Source: Bacteroidota bacterium
GTDB taxonomy: Bacteria; Bacteroidota; Bacteroidia; NS11-12g; UBA955
Direction: 5' to 3'
Assembly (NCBI GenBank): GCA_030833525.1
Contig: JAURGZ010000001.1
Location: 1-64,000 of the forward strand
DNA: 64,000 bases
Notes under the pieces: model-generated
Told to the model about the DNA's origin: nothing
Database searches by the model: none
The model's input: only the letters and a program-made list of their open reading frames with translations
In this document: positions 43,508 through 53,415 of the stretch, in pieces
How positions within the stretch are numbered: position 1 is the first letter of the stretch
How the letters are laid out: the number at the start of each line of letters is the position of its first letter
Made by a program: the position numbers and the translations under genes

Positions 43508-46500
43508 ATGTCAAACAATATGAAATATTGGAAAGGCGAGGAGGAGTTGAATAGAGATGCCCGCTTTTTGGCGGCTCAAAAAAACGAGTTCAACGAATCA
43601 TTGCCATTGGATGAAGTATTGAGCGAAGACGGATTCGAATTGAATTCCAATCGCCGAGACTTTTTGAAATATTTTGGTTTTAGTGTAACGGCCGTAACCT
43701 TGGCTGCTTGCTACAAGACCAACGTTCGTCACGCAGTTCCCTATTTGGTTAAGCCCGAAGAGGTGACTCCTGGTGTGGCCAACTATTACCGTTCTACCTG
43801 TGGCGCTTGCTCAGTGGGTTGCGGTATTGAAGTGAAAGTGCGTGAGGGTCGTCCCATCAAGGTAGATGGAAGTGCTGATTCTCCCATTTCTGGGGGTGGA
43901 TTGTGCGCTGCTGGTCAGGCATCCATTCTGTCTTTGTACGACACCGAGCGTTTGGCTAACCCCTTGCATTTGGGTGCTGAAGCCAAAGATTGGTCAGAGC
44001 TTGACAACGGTATCAAAGCCAAATTGGCTTCCATTAGCCAATCCGGTAAAGGAATCGCAGTGGTTTCAGGAACGGTACACGGTCCAACCACGTTGAAAGC
44101 CATTTCTGATTTCACGGCCGCATACCCCACCGCGAAGCACGTGATGTACGATGCGGTTTCATACAGTGGCATGTTGGACGCAAACGCGGCTGATTTTGGA
44201 ACCCGCGCCATTCCACGTTACGATTTTTCCAAAGCCAATGTCATTGTCAGTTTTGCCGCTGACTTTTTGGGAACCTGGGTTTCTCCCGTTGAATTCTCCA
44301 AGGCCTATGGTAAAAAGCGCCGTCCCGATGCCGAGGGAGGAATGAACCAGCATTTCCAATTTGAATCTGCATTGAGCATGACCGGCACCAATGCCGATCA
44401 CCGCTTCCCCATGAAGATGAGCCAAGAGCGTTTGTACTTGTCTTCTTTGTACAATTATCTCGCTCAGAAGGCTGGTGCTACTCAAATGCCAGTGGTAAAG
44501 CAAGGTGAATTGGCTGGAAACGCATTGAAATCGGCTGCCGAAGCTCTTTGGAATGCCAAAGGTGCTAGCATCGTGGTCAGCGGTAGCAATGATAAAGTGA
44601 GCCAGCAATTGGTGAACGCCATCAACGTTTTGTTGGGCAACTACGGCTCAACTCTGCACATGGATCAGCACAGCAAGCAGCACCAGGGTAGCGATAGCGA
44701 ATTGGCTGCTGTTTTGAAAGGCTTGAATGACAAGAGCATTGCCGCTGTGATTTTCTACGGTGCCAACCCCGTTTACAACCGCGGTCAAGAATGGCAGGCG
44801 GCCATTGCCAAAGCTGAGTTGTCTGTTTCATTTGCTGCCAGCAAAGATGAGACGGCTACGGTTTGCCAATACGTTTGCCCCGATAGTCACTATTTGGAAT
44901 CTTGGTCAGATGCTGAACCCCAAGCCGGTGTTTACCATTTGGGTCAGCCAACCATTACTCGAGTATTCAATACCCGCCAGGCTCAATTGTCTTTGTTGAC
45001 TTGGTCAGGAGCGGCTCCTCAAATCGACGCTGATCCCTTTGCTAAAAAAGGCATTTTGTCCCAGAAGTTTGAAGCCGATCCTTATTACATCTATTTGGCT
45101 AACAACTGGAAGTCTCAAGGCTTGAACGAAGCTGCTTGGACCAAAGCTTTGGAAATGGGTGTAGTAAGCGGTACCGCAAGTGCTGCTAGCATGGCCTATT
45201 CAGGCAATGCCGTAGCCTTGGCTAGTGAGGTAGCTTCTGTGAAAGCTGATAACGGCATCGAATTGAACTTCTACGCTCCTGTGGGCGTTCGCGACGGTGC
45301 GCATGGAAACAACCCTTGGTTGCATGAGATGCCCGACCCCGTGAGCAAGGTTTCTTGGGACAACTACGTGGCTTTGCCAAAGTCTTTGGCTTCTGAATTG
45401 GGAATCAAAGAGCGCGATACGGTGAACATCAAAGCCGGTGAGCTCATGTATCAAAACGTTCCCGCATTGATCCAGCCCGGTCAAGCCAATGGCACTTTGG
45501 CAATGGCTTTGGGTTATGGAAGAACGGCCGCCGGTAAAGTCGGGGGCTCCGTTGAAAAGGGATTTGAAACCATTGGATTCAACGCCTTCAATTTGGGCGG
45601 TGGCACTTCTACAGTGGTTGGAAATGTTGAAATCACCAAAGGTGATGCTCAATACCACTTGGCTCAAACCCAAACCCACCACAGCATTGAAGGTCGTGAC
45701 ATTGTTCGCGAAACCACCTTGGATGCCTTCAAGAAGAACCCCAAAGCAGGAAATGATAAGGCCGCTACCCATGTGTACACCATTTGGGAAAAGCGCGACT
45801 ACCGCAAGGACGGTTCCCCCAACCATTTATGGGGAATGGCCATCGACTTGAACGCTTGTACCGGTTGCGGTTCTTGCGTAGTGAGTTGCTCGATTGAAAA
45901 CAACGTACCCGTTGTGGGCCGCGATGAAATTCGTTTGCGTCGCGAGATGCACTGGATTCGCATCGATCGCTACTACAGCTTTGTTTCTGAAGAGTCTACC
46001 ATGACTCGCGAAGCCGATATTGCTACGGCTGATGCCGCCAACAAAGGCGAATACAGCCACTGGGAGAATGTACAAGTCATTCACCAGCCCATGATGTGCC
46101 AGCATTGTGCACAGGCTCCTTGTGAGACGGTTTGCCCAGTATTGGCAACTACTCACTCAAGCGAGGGTCTGAACCAAATGACCTACAACCGTTGCATTGG
46201 AACCAAATATTGCGGTAACAATTGCCCCTATAAGGTTCGTCGATTCAACTGGTTCCGCTACAACGACAACGATGCGTTCGATTTCCACTTCAACAACCCC
46301 TTGGGTAAGATGGTCATCAACCCTGATGTAACCGTTCGTACCCGCGGTGTGATGGAGAAGTGTTCTTTCTGCGTGCAGCGCATTCAGGAAGGCAAGCTGA
46401 AAGCCAAGCGTGCAGGTAAATCTCCCAATGAAGTTCAGGTGGAGACGGCTTGCCAACGCGCCTGCCCAAGCAACGCCATTGTTTTCGGTGATTTGCACAA

Positions 46501-46621
46501 TCCTGAGAGTGAAATTTCCAAGCTTTACCGCAACGAACGTGGTTTCCGAGTTTTGGATGAGATCAACGTACAATCTTCGGTTACTTACATGACCAAGGTT
46601 CGCAACACAACTAAGGCTTAA
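43508..46621 (+). CDS. actB: Alternative complex III subunit ActB (molybdopterin-like plus four-cluster ferredoxin domain)
   Basis: A 1037-residue iron-sulfur subunit. Near the N terminus is a Tat-type motif NRRDFLKYFGF followed by a lipobox-like TLAAC. The first ~720 residues resemble the catalytic domain of molybdopterin oxidoreductases, which in this complex has lost its cofactor; CGACSVGCG is present at the start of that region. The last ~300 residues are a four-cluster ferredoxin domain: CTGCGSCVVSC, CQHCAQAPCETVCP, CIGTKYCGNNCPYK, CSFCVQR and CQRACPSNA. It conducts electrons from quinol to ActA. The ATG at 43508 avoids overlap with actA and has 20 bases of spacing. Confidence 0.95.
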   Translation: MSNNMKYWKGEEELNRDARFLAAQKNEFNESLPLDEVLSEDGFELNSNRRDFLKYFGFSVTAVTLAACYKTNVRHAVPYLVKPEEVTPGVANYYRSTCGACSVGCGIEVKVREGRPIKVDGSADSPISGGGLCAAGQASILSLYDTERLANPLHLGAEAKDWSELDNGIKAKLASISQSGKGIAVVSGTVHGPTTLKAISDFTAAYPTAKHVMYDAVSYSGMLDANAADFGTRAIPRYDFSKANVIVSFAADFLGTWVSPVEFSKAYGKKRRPDAEGGMNQHFQFESALSMTGTNADHRFPMKMSQERLYLSSLYNYLAQKAGATQMPVVKQGELAGNALKSAAEALWNAKGASIVVSGSNDKVSQQLVNAINVLLGNYGSTLHMDQHSKQHQGSDSELAAVLKGLNDKSIAAVIFYGANPVYNRGQEWQAAIAKAELSVSFAASKDETATVCQYVCPDSHYLESWSDAEPQAGVYHLGQPTITRVFNTRQAQLSLLTWSGAAPQIDADPFAKKGILSQKFEADPYYIYLANNWKSQGLNEAAWTKALEMGVVSGTASAASMAYSGNAVALASEVASVKADNGIELNFYAPVGVRDGAHGNNPWLHEMPDPVSKVSWDNYVALPKSLASELGIKERDTVNIKAGELMYQNVPALIQPGQANGTLAMALGYGRTAAGKVGGSVEKGFETIGFNAFNLGGGTSTVVGNVEITKGDAQYHLAQTQTHHSIEGRDIVRETTLDAFKKNPKAGNDKAATHVYTIWEKRDYRKDGSPNHLWGMAIDLNACTGCGSCVVSCSIENNVPVVGRDEIRLRREMHWIRIDRYYSFVSEESTMTREADIATADAANKGEYSHWENVQVIHQPMMCQHCAQAPCETVCPVLATTHSSEGLNQMTYNRCIGTKYCGNNCPYKVRRFNWFRYNDNDAFDFHFNNPLGKMVINPDVTVRTRGVMEKCSFCVQRIQEGKLKAKRAGKSPNEVQVETACQRACPSNAIVFGDLHNPESEISKLYRNERGFRVLDEINVQSSVTYMTKVRNTTKA

Positions 46622-46642
46622 CCTACCTAAAAGAGTTAAAGA

Positions 46643-47992
46643 ATGATACACGATTCCATCATTAGAGAAAGGCTGGTAACGGGCGATAAGACTGCGGCAG
46701 ATGTAACCCGCGACATTGCTCGTCCCATTTTGAACCAACCCAGCACCGCCTGGAAGGTAGGCTTTACCCTTTCGGTCATTTTCTTGGGCATTTTTGCCTT
46801 GAGTTTGTTTTACACCCTGTGGACCGGTATTGGTGTTTGGAACATCAACAAATCGGTAATGTGGGGTTGGGATATCACGAACTTCGTATTTTGGGTAGGT
46901 ATTGGTCACGCCGGTACCTTGATTTCAGCGGTTCTGCTGCTTTTCCGTCAAAAATGGCGCATGAGTATCAACCGTTCAGCTGAGGCCATGACGATTTTCG
47001 CCGTTATCTGTGCCGCCATGTTCCCTGTGTTTCACATGGGTCGTGTTTGGGTTGGATACTGGGCTCTTCCTTTGCCAAACGGCTTTGGTTCCCTGTGGGT
47101 GAACTTCAACTCTCCCTTGTTGTGGGACGTATTCGCCATTTCGACGTACTTCTCTGTATCGTTGTTGTTCTGGTACATTGGTTTGATTCCTGATATCGCC
47201 ACGATTCGCGATAAGGTGACCACCAAGGGTGCCAAATTCTGGTACGGCTTGTTCTCCATGGGATGGACAGGTTCTACCCGAACTTGGGCTCGCTATGAAT
47301 TGATTTCGTTGATTTTGGCTGGTTTGAGTACTCCTCTGGTATTGTCTGTGCACACCATCGTATCGACTGACTTTGCTACCTCCGTGATTCCCGGTTGGCA
47401 CACGACCATTTTCCCTCCCTACTTTGTAGCGGGTGCTATTTTCTCTGGATTTGGCATGGTGGCTACCTTGTTGGTCGTGGCGCGCAAAGTGATGAACTAC
47501 GAAAACTACATCACCATTGGTCATTTGGAAGCCATGTGTAAGATCATCATGGTGACCGGTTCTTTGGTGGGTATCGCTTATTTGACTGAATTCTTCATTG
47601 CTTGGTATAGCGGTGTTGAATACGAACAATACGCGTTCTTGAACCGTGCTTTCGGTCCCTACTGGTGGGCTTACTGGAGCATGATGAGCTGCAACTTGAT
47701 TGCTCCTCAGGTTTTCTGGTTCAAATGGTGCCGCACGACTCCTTGGTTCATTTTCATCATGAGCATCGTGGTGAACGTGGGTATGTGGTTCGAGCGTTTC
47801 GTGATCATTGTAACCTCATTGCACCGCGATTATTTGCCCTCTAGCTGGGTAATGTACTCGGGTTCATTGACAGAGGTAGGTTTGTTCTTGGGTACCTTCG
47901 GTATCTTCTTTACCTGCTTCTTCTTGTTTGCTAAGTTCTTGCCTGTTATCAACATGGCTGAAGTTAAATCCATCTTGCGCAACCGCGAGTAA
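46643..47992 (+). CDS. actC: Alternative complex III subunit ActC (NrfD/PsrC-like quinol-oxidising membrane subunit)
   Basis: A 449-residue membrane protein with about ten helices, of the NrfD family. Visible family parts: [59 protein letters not shown], and [15 protein letters not shown]. It contains the quinol site and the putative proton path facing ActB. Starts 21 bases after actB. Confidence 0.95.
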   Translation: MIHDSIIRERLVTGDKTAADVTRDIARPILNQPSTAWKVGFTLSVIFLGIFALSLFYTLWTGIGVWNINKSVMWGWDITNFVFWVGIGHAGTLISAVLLLFRQKWRMSINRSAEAMTIFAVICAAMFPVFHMGRVWVGYWALPLPNGFGSLWVNFNSPLLWDVFAISTYFSVSLLFWYIGLIPDIATIRDKVTTKGAKFWYGLFSMGWTGSTRTWARYELISLILAGLSTPLVLSVHTIVSTDFATSVIPGWHTTIFPPYFVAGAIFSGFGMVATLLVVARKVMNYENYITIGHLEAMCKIIMVTGSLVGIAYLTEFFIAWYSGVEYEQYAFLNRAFGPYWWAYWSMMSCNLIAPQVFWFKWCRTTPWFIFIMSIVVNVGMWFERFVIIVTSLHRDYLPSSWVMYSGSLTEVGLFLGTFGIFFTCFFLFAKFLPVINMAEVKSILRNRE

Positions 47993-48012
47993 TCAATTAG
48001 GAGAATTGCTGA

Positions 48013-48579
48013 ATGGCTATTTTAGATAAAAACCTCAGTCTGCGCAACCGCAACAAAATGCTGGTTGGCGTTTACGAAGACGAAGACAATGTGATGCACG
48101 CGACCCAGTCATTGGTCGACGCTGGCATCCGTGTTCACGACGTGTACACTCCTTATCCGGTGCACGGCTTGGACCGCATCATGGGCATTCGCCGTAGCCG
48201 TTTGGCTCGTGTGGCGTTTTTCTGTGGATTGACGGGCTTAAGCTTGGCTGTTACCATGATTTGGTATATGTACGTACACGATTGGCCAATGAACATCGGT
48301 AACAAGCCTGAGCGTTTTACGCCTAGCTGGATTCCCGTCATGTTTGAGGCTACCGTTTTGTGTACCGCATTCGGCATGGGCTTCTTCTTTTTCTGGAGAA
48401 ACCGCATGTTGCACGGAGTGAAGAACGAAGTGCTCGATTTGCGCCAAACAGACGACCGTATGATCATTGCCGTGGAGACTCAAGAGGGCATGGACGAGAA
48501 ATCGACCTTAGAACTCATGAAGAAGCACGGTGCAGTTGAATTGCGTGAATTCCACAATGGGGTTCAAACTATCTTATAA
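48013..48579 (+). CDS. actD: Alternative complex III subunit ActD (DUF3341)
   Basis: A 188-residue subunit with two membrane helices (VAFFCGLTGLSLAVTMIWYM and FEATVLCTAFGMGFFFFW) preceded by a soluble domain recalling VGVYEDEDNVMHATQSLVDAGI, the DUF3341 pattern. It clamps the membrane core in the solved complex and has no cofactor. Spacing of 9 bases to actE. Confidence 0.93.
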   Translation: MAILDKNLSLRNRNKMLVGVYEDEDNVMHATQSLVDAGIRVHDVYTPYPVHGLDRIMGIRRSRLARVAFFCGLTGLSLAVTMIWYMYVHDWPMNIGNKPERFTPSWIPVMFEATVLCTAFGMGFFFFWRNRMLHGVKNEVLDLRQTDDRMIIAVETQEGMDEKSTLELMKKHGAVELREFHNGVQTIL

Positions 48580-48588
48580 ATCAAGGAT

Positions 48589-49227
48589 ATGAAGAAAGTG
48601 AATCAGATTTTATTGTCGGCAACCTTGGCCTCTGCTCTTCTCGGCGGATGCGTAAGTCGTGGAAACGATCCGGGATGGGAATACGCCCCCGATATGTACT
48701 ATTCCAAGGGATATGAGCCTTATTCTCAGGCCGATTCTTCTGCCTTGAACCCCTATGGCATGAGCATGCGTACTCCTGCGGTAGGTTCGGTGGCCATGGG
48801 TAAGAGCGATTACGTGTATCCTTACGAAAACAACGGTGCTGGATATGAATTGGCTGGTGCAGAATTGACCATGCCTGAAGGATTCAGCGACGCCGATGGA
48901 CGCGGTCAGTATTTGTATGACATTTACTGCGCTCCTTGCCACGGCGCTAAGGGTAACAACGATGGAGCTGTGTTCCAGAAAGCGGCGAATTTGAAGCCTG
49001 CTTGGAAAGGATACAGCGACCCCTACATTCAAACCTTGCCTGTAGGTAAGATTTACCACACGTTAACCTACGGTAAAAACAACATGGGTAGCCACGCTTC
49101 GGTTTTGGCTCCTTTGGACCGCTGGAAAGTGATCAATTATGTAAAACAGCTTAGCATGCAATCGGCCGCTGCTCCTGCAGCATCGGCAACCGAGAATGCG
49201 GCATCAGAAATGGAAACTGCTAACTAA
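48589..49227 (+). CDS. actE: Alternative complex III subunit ActE (monohaem cytochrome c lipoprotein)
   Basis: A 212-residue lipoprotein: signal peptide ending in the lipobox LLGGC (Cys ~22), then GYEPYSQADSSALNPYG and a class I cytochrome c domain with CAPCHG (near residue 117) and a Met-containing KNNMGSHASVL segment as likely axial ligand. It carries electrons out of the complex. It ends in an Ala-rich tail. Confidence 0.93.
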   Translation: MKKVNQILLSATLASALLGGCVSRGNDPGWEYAPDMYYSKGYEPYSQADSSALNPYGMSMRTPAVGSVAMGKSDYVYPYENNGAGYELAGAELTMPEGFSDADGRGQYLYDIYCAPCHGAKGNNDGAVFQKAANLKPAWKGYSDPYIQTLPVGKIYHTLTYGKNNMGSHASVLAPLDRWKVINYVKQLSMQSAAAPAASATENAASEMETAN

Positions 49228-49231
49228 TACC

Positions 49232-50656
49232 ATGGGACACGGACATCACATTGAAATAAAACAAGAGAACTTTGTAGTTCCTGCTAAAGCCAAACGGTTT
49301 GCCATCCTCATGATGGTAATAGGCTTGGTATTGACGGGCATTGGTTTGGCCACTTTGGGTGGTTCCAATGCACATTCGCACGATGCAGTGGCTCATGAGA
49401 CAGAAGCCCATGCTGCTGAGTCTCATCAAGAGAACCACGGCGGCGAAACTGCTGCGGCTCATGAAAGTCATGAAGAAGCCCATGCTGAAGCCCATGGCAA
49501 TGTGGAAAATGAGAAATTTGGCCCTCGTGCTGCATTCCATGCAGAAGAAAAGCCTGCTATGACCCGTTTTTGGGCGAATTTGCTGGTGGCTGGATTTTAC
49601 TTCCTGATGATTTCGCTTTGCGCCCTTTTCTGGGTAGCAGTTCAATACGTAGCCAACGCCGGTTGGTCCACCGCCATCAAGCGCGTTCCCGAGGCCATGC
49701 TTACGTTCATCCCTGTGCCTTTTGTGGTATTGATGTTGGCCGTTTTGGTGGCCAAGACTGATTTGTACCACTGGGCTCATTATGAGCACTTGCACTTGGG
49801 ACCTGGAGATGCAGGTTATGACAAGGTATTGGACGGCAAGAGCGGTTTCTTGAATTCCACTATGTTGTTGGCTTTCCCCACCATTTTGGTAGCCATTTGG
49901 TACATGTTGGGTCGCAAACTTCGCAGTTTGTCAGCCCAAGAGGATCAAGCGACCAAAGGCGATGTAAGCTTCTTCAAGAAGAGCATTCGCTATTCAGCTG
50001 GCTTTGCAGTGTTGTTTGGTTTCACCATCAGCATCATTGTTTGGTTGTTTATCATGAGCGTTGATGCTCACTGGTATTCTACGATTTTTGGTGTTTACAA
50101 CTTCATTTCTACTTGGGTAACGGCCATATCCATCATTGCCTTGTTCGTGGTTTATTTGAAGAAAGAAGGCTATTTGGCCATTGTTTCTGACGAACACATC
50201 CATGACTTGGGTAAGTTCATGTTTGCCTTTACCATTTTCTGGGCTTACGTATGGTTGAGCCAGTACTTGTTGATTTGGTACGCGCACATTCCCGAAGAGA
50301 TGTACTACTATCAGATTCGATTTGAAGATTACAAGGCCAATTTCTTGGGTAACTTGATTTTGAACTTCTGCGTACCCTTCTTGTTCTTATTGATGCGTTC
50401 AGCGAAGCGTTTCCGCCCCTTGTTGGTGACCATCGCTGTGACCATGTGTTTGGCTCACTATCACGACATTTGGTTCAATGTGTTCCCCGGCGTTTTCGGC
50501 CCTGGAATGCAAATCGGAGTCATGGAAGTAGGTGTATACATGACCTTTGCTGGTCTGTTTATCTACTGGGTATTGACGGCGTTGACCAAACGCGGTTTGA
50601 TTGCCGTGAACCACCCCTACATCGAGGAATCTGCACACCACGACGTGGGAGTTTAA
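49232..50656 (+). CDS. actF: Alternative complex III subunit ActF (membrane) with His-rich loop
   Basis: A 474-residue membrane subunit with about ten helices (NrfD-like second half of the complex). The start at 49232 gives MGHGHHIEIKQENF. Between the first helix (ending ~43) and the second lies a loop with about ten His, many Glu and Ala (AHSHDAVAHETEAHAAESHQ and onward). The rest includes EAMLTFIPVPFVVLMLAVLV and FAFTIFWAYVWLSQYLLIWY. Last gene of the act operon; followed by a terminator. Cytochrome oxidase genes often found beyond act operons are absent here. Confidence 0.93.
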   Translation: MGHGHHIEIKQENFVVPAKAKRFAILMMVIGLVLTGIGLATLGGSNAHSHDAVAHETEAHAAESHQENHGGETAAAHESHEEAHAEAHGNVENEKFGPRAAFHAEEKPAMTRFWANLLVAGFYFLMISLCALFWVAVQYVANAGWSTAIKRVPEAMLTFIPVPFVVLMLAVLVAKTDLYHWAHYEHLHLGPGDAGYDKVLDGKSGFLNSTMLLAFPTILVAIWYMLGRKLRSLSAQEDQATKGDVSFFKKSIRYSAGFAVLFGFTISIIVWLFIMSVDAHWYSTIFGVYNFISTWVTAISIIALFVVYLKKEGYLAIVSDEHIHDLGKFMFAFTIFWAYVWLSQYLLIWYAHIPEEMYYYQIRFEDYKANFLGNLILNFCVPFLFLLMRSAKRFRPLLVTIAVTMCLAHYHDIWFNVFPGVFGPGMQIGVMEVGVYMTFAGLFIYWVLTALTKRGLIAVNHPYIEESAHHDVGV

Positions 50657-50675
50657 GACGCTCGAAATAAGCTTG

Positions 50676-50704
50676 AAAAAGGGCCACCATCGGTGGCCCT
50701 TTTT
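50676..50704 (+). terminator. Rho-independent terminator of the act operon
   Basis: Stem GGGCCACC/GGTGGCCC (50681-50688, 50692-50699, loop ATC) followed by five T. Confidence 0.92.
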
Positions 50705-50728
50705 CGTATCCAAGCCCTTGAAAAATCG

Positions 50729-50736
50729 TAATTTTG
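50729..50736 (+). promoter_or_regulatory. Putative promoter -7 box (TAATTTTG) of valS
   Basis: Exact TAnnTTTG match, ending 6 bases before the ATG at 50743. Confidence 0.55.
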
Positions 50737-50742
50737 CAGCGA

Positions 50743-53364
50743 ATGGAATTATCGGCGAAATACAGTCCCAATGAAATAGAAGGCAAGTGGTACAGCTATT
50801 GGCTGGAGCAGCGTTTGTTTGAATCAAAGCCCGATCATCGCAAACCCTACACCGTGGTGATACCCCCTCCCAATGTAACAGGGGTGTTGCACATGGGCCA
50901 TATGTTGAACAACACCATTCAAGATGTATTGGTTCGACGTGCGCGCATGAAGGGCTTCAATGCTTGTTGGGTGCCGGGAACCGATCATGCCAGCATTGCA
51001 ACAGAAGCCAAAGTTGTCAAGTTGTTGGCTTCGCAAGGCATTCAAAAGAAAGACCTCAGCCGTGAAGACTTTCTGAAACACGCCTGGGATTGGAAAGAGA
51101 AATACGGGGGCATCATTCTGGAACAGTTGAAAAAGTTGGGATCCAGCTGCGATTGGTCCCGCACACGCTTTACCATGGAGCCCAGTCTGTATCAAGCGGT
51201 GGTTGATGTTTTCGTTGATCTGTACCAAAAAGGGTTGATTTACCGCGGTACCAAAATGGTGAATTGGGATCCTGAGGGTTTGACCACATTAAGCGACGAA
51301 GAGGTTATTTTCAGAGAGCAGTACGACCAATTGTATTACGTCAAATACGAAGGTGTTGACTTTGATGGGTCGTTACAGGTTGCCACTGCTCGCCCCGAAA
51401 CCATAGCGGGCGACGTGGCAGTTTGCGTGCATCCCGAAGATGAACGCTACCAAAACTGGATCGGCAAAAAAGTACGGGTACCCCTGATCAATAGGGAAGT
51501 GGCTATCATAGCCGATGACTACATCGATCGCGAATTTGGAACCGGTGTTCTGAAAGTCACTCCGGCCCACGATATTCACGATTACGAAATCGGCCAGAAA
51601 TTCCAATTGCCCATCATCGATACCTTGACCGAAGATGGACGAATCTCTGAGGCGGGTGCACGTTGCATAGGAATGGATCGATTCGAAGCCCGAAAGGTTT
51701 GGGTCGAGGACCTGAAGGCAGCAGGGCTGTTGGAAAAGACCGAAGATTACACCCACAACGTGGGATTCTCCGAGCGCACCGATGCCGTCGTAGAGCCTCG
51801 AATTTCAACCCAGTGGTTCCTGGACATGAAGAAATTCATGGAAAAGAACCCCGAGGTGCTCAGTTCGGTGATGAGCGATGAGGTTCGATTCTTTCCTGAA
51901 AAATTGAAAAATACCTACCGCCATTGGATGGAGAATGTACGCGATTGGAACATTTCTCGTCAGTTGTGGTGGGGCCATCGCATTCCGGCCTGGTATAGTC
52001 CTGATGGGGAATTCGTGGTAGCGGCCACCGCTGAACAAGCTCAAGCTGAGTTTGCAAACAAAGGCAAGTCCATTCATGTCCATGATTTGGTTCAAGACCC
52101 CGATGTACTCGATACTTGGTTCAGCAGCTGGCTGTGGCCCATATCGGTATTCGATGGAATAGGAGCCAACGCTGACCGCAGCGAGCTCGATTATTATTAC
52201 CCCACCCAGGATTTGGTCACCGGGCCCGATATATTGTTCTTTTGGGTGGCTCGCATGATCATGGCCGGCTATGAGTTTGAAGGGAAGAAGCCTTTTGAAA
52301 ACGTGTATTTCACAGGTCTGATTCGCGATAAACAACGCCGCAAAATGTCCAAGAGTCTGGGCAACAGTCCCGATGCCTTGGAATTGATTGAACGCTTTGG
52401 CGCCGATGCCGTTCGAATGGGATTGCTTCTTTGTGCACCCGCTGGAAATGACATTTTGTTTGACGAGAGCCAGATTGAGCAGGGCCGAAATTTCTGCAAT
52501 AAAATTTGGAACGCGTATCGCTTGGTTGAGATGTGGGAGCCAGTTGAAGTGGCTCAACGACCTTACGAGAAAGAAGCGGGTGACTGGTTTGAGAAACGCT
52601 TGAATTCAGCCCTTGCAGAGAACGAGCATCACTTTGGTCAATTCCGCTTAAGCGATGCCTTGATGAATCTCTATAAATTGGTATGGGATGACTTCTGCTC
52701 CGTATACTTAGAGGCCATTAAACCGGCTTATGGGGAGCGAATTTCTGAAACCGCATGGAATCAAGCGAGAGCCTATTTCGCAACCTTGGTTCGAGCTTTG
52801 CATCCCTTCATGCCCTTCATTACCGAAGAGTTGCACCATGCCCTGCACGAGCAGAAACCCAGTGCAGCGTGTGCTGTGAGTGATTATCCGGTGGTGGAAG
52901 TACAGGTTCAAAACGACGCATTGGATCCCATGGCTATGGTGAGTGAAGTGCGAAATTTGCGGGCACAAAAGGGGATTTCACCCAAAGAAGCCCTGGAGAT
53001 TTGCATATTCGGGGATCCCGACCTCTTAAAAGGATACGGCCATATGGTCTCCAAGATGGCCAACTGCACGGCAGTTTGGAACCCCAGTGATCGCCCCACG
53101 GGCGCAGCCTCATTCTTGGTGGGAACCTTAGAGGTTCTGGTCGCCTTAGGTCAATCTTTGGATGTAGAAGGAGAGAAGGAACGCATTCTGCAGGAAATGA
53201 ATCGCTTGAAAGGCTTCTTGAAAGGAGTAGAATCCAAGCTCAACAACGAAAAGTTTGTTGCCAATGCCCAAGCTGATGTGGTGGAACGTGAGCGTCAAAA
53301 ACAAAGCGATACCCTCACCAAGTTGAAAAACCTAGAAGGTCAATTGGCCGCCTTGGGTTCCTAG
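50743..53364 (+). CDS. valS: Valyl-tRNA synthetase
   Basis: An 873-residue class I aminoacyl-tRNA synthetase that charges tRNA-Val. Class signatures are complete: the HIGH box as GVLHMGHML and the KMSKS box in KRKMSKSLGN-like RRKMSKSLGNSPDALE. The editing (CP1) domain is present (ARPETIAGDVAV). The anticodon-binding domain and a C-terminal coiled coil (EKERILQEMNRLKGFLKG) complete the ValRS-specific architecture. The ATG at 50743 is favoured over TTG 50734 by the -7 box spacing and by the family N terminus. A terminator follows the stop. Confidence 0.97.
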   Translation: MELSAKYSPNEIEGKWYSYWLEQRLFESKPDHRKPYTVVIPPPNVTGVLHMGHMLNNTIQDVLVRRARMKGFNACWVPGTDHASIATEAKVVKLLASQGIQKKDLSREDFLKHAWDWKEKYGGIILEQLKKLGSSCDWSRTRFTMEPSLYQAVVDVFVDLYQKGLIYRGTKMVNWDPEGLTTLSDEEVIFREQYDQLYYVKYEGVDFDGSLQVATARPETIAGDVAVCVHPEDERYQNWIGKKVRVPLINREVAIIADDYIDREFGTGVLKVTPAHDIHDYEIGQKFQLPIIDTLTEDGRISEAGARCIGMDRFEARKVWVEDLKAAGLLEKTEDYTHNVGFSERTDAVVEPRISTQWFLDMKKFMEKNPEVLSSVMSDEVRFFPEKLKNTYRHWMENVRDWNISRQLWWGHRIPAWYSPDGEFVVAATAEQAQAEFANKGKSIHVHDLVQDPDVLDTWFSSWLWPISVFDGIGANADRSELDYYYPTQDLVTGPDILFFWVARMIMAGYEFEGKKPFENVYFTGLIRDKQRRKMSKSLGNSPDALELIERFGADAVRMGLLLCAPAGNDILFDESQIEQGRNFCNKIWNAYRLVEMWEPVEVAQRPYEKEAGDWFEKRLNSALAENEHHFGQFRLSDALMNLYKLVWDDFCSVYLEAIKPAYGERISETAWNQARAYFATLVRALHPFMPFITEELHHALHEQKPSAACAVSDYPVVEVQVQNDALDPMAMVSEVRNLRAQKGISPKEALEICIFGDPDLLKGYGHMVSKMANCTAVWNPSDRPTGAASFLVGTLEVLVALGQSLDVEGEKERILQEMNRLKGFLKGVESKLNNEKFVANAQADVVERERQKQSDTLTKLKNLEGQLAALGS

Positions 53365-53367
53365 TAT

Positions 53368-53397
53368 AAAAAAAGGAGGGCAAAGCCCTCCTTTTTT
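53368..53397. terminator. Bidirectional Rho-independent terminator
   Basis: Stem GGAGGGC / GCCCTCC (53375-53381, 53385-53391, loop AAA) flanked by seven A and six T; between the convergent valS and haloperoxidase-like genes. Confidence 0.92.
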
Positions 53398-53415
53398 GCA
53401 ATACCATCCATATTG

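Noticed and set aside
45200-45826. Minus-strand open frame within actB
   Set aside because: Antisense shadow of the ActB coding sequence without supporting motifs.
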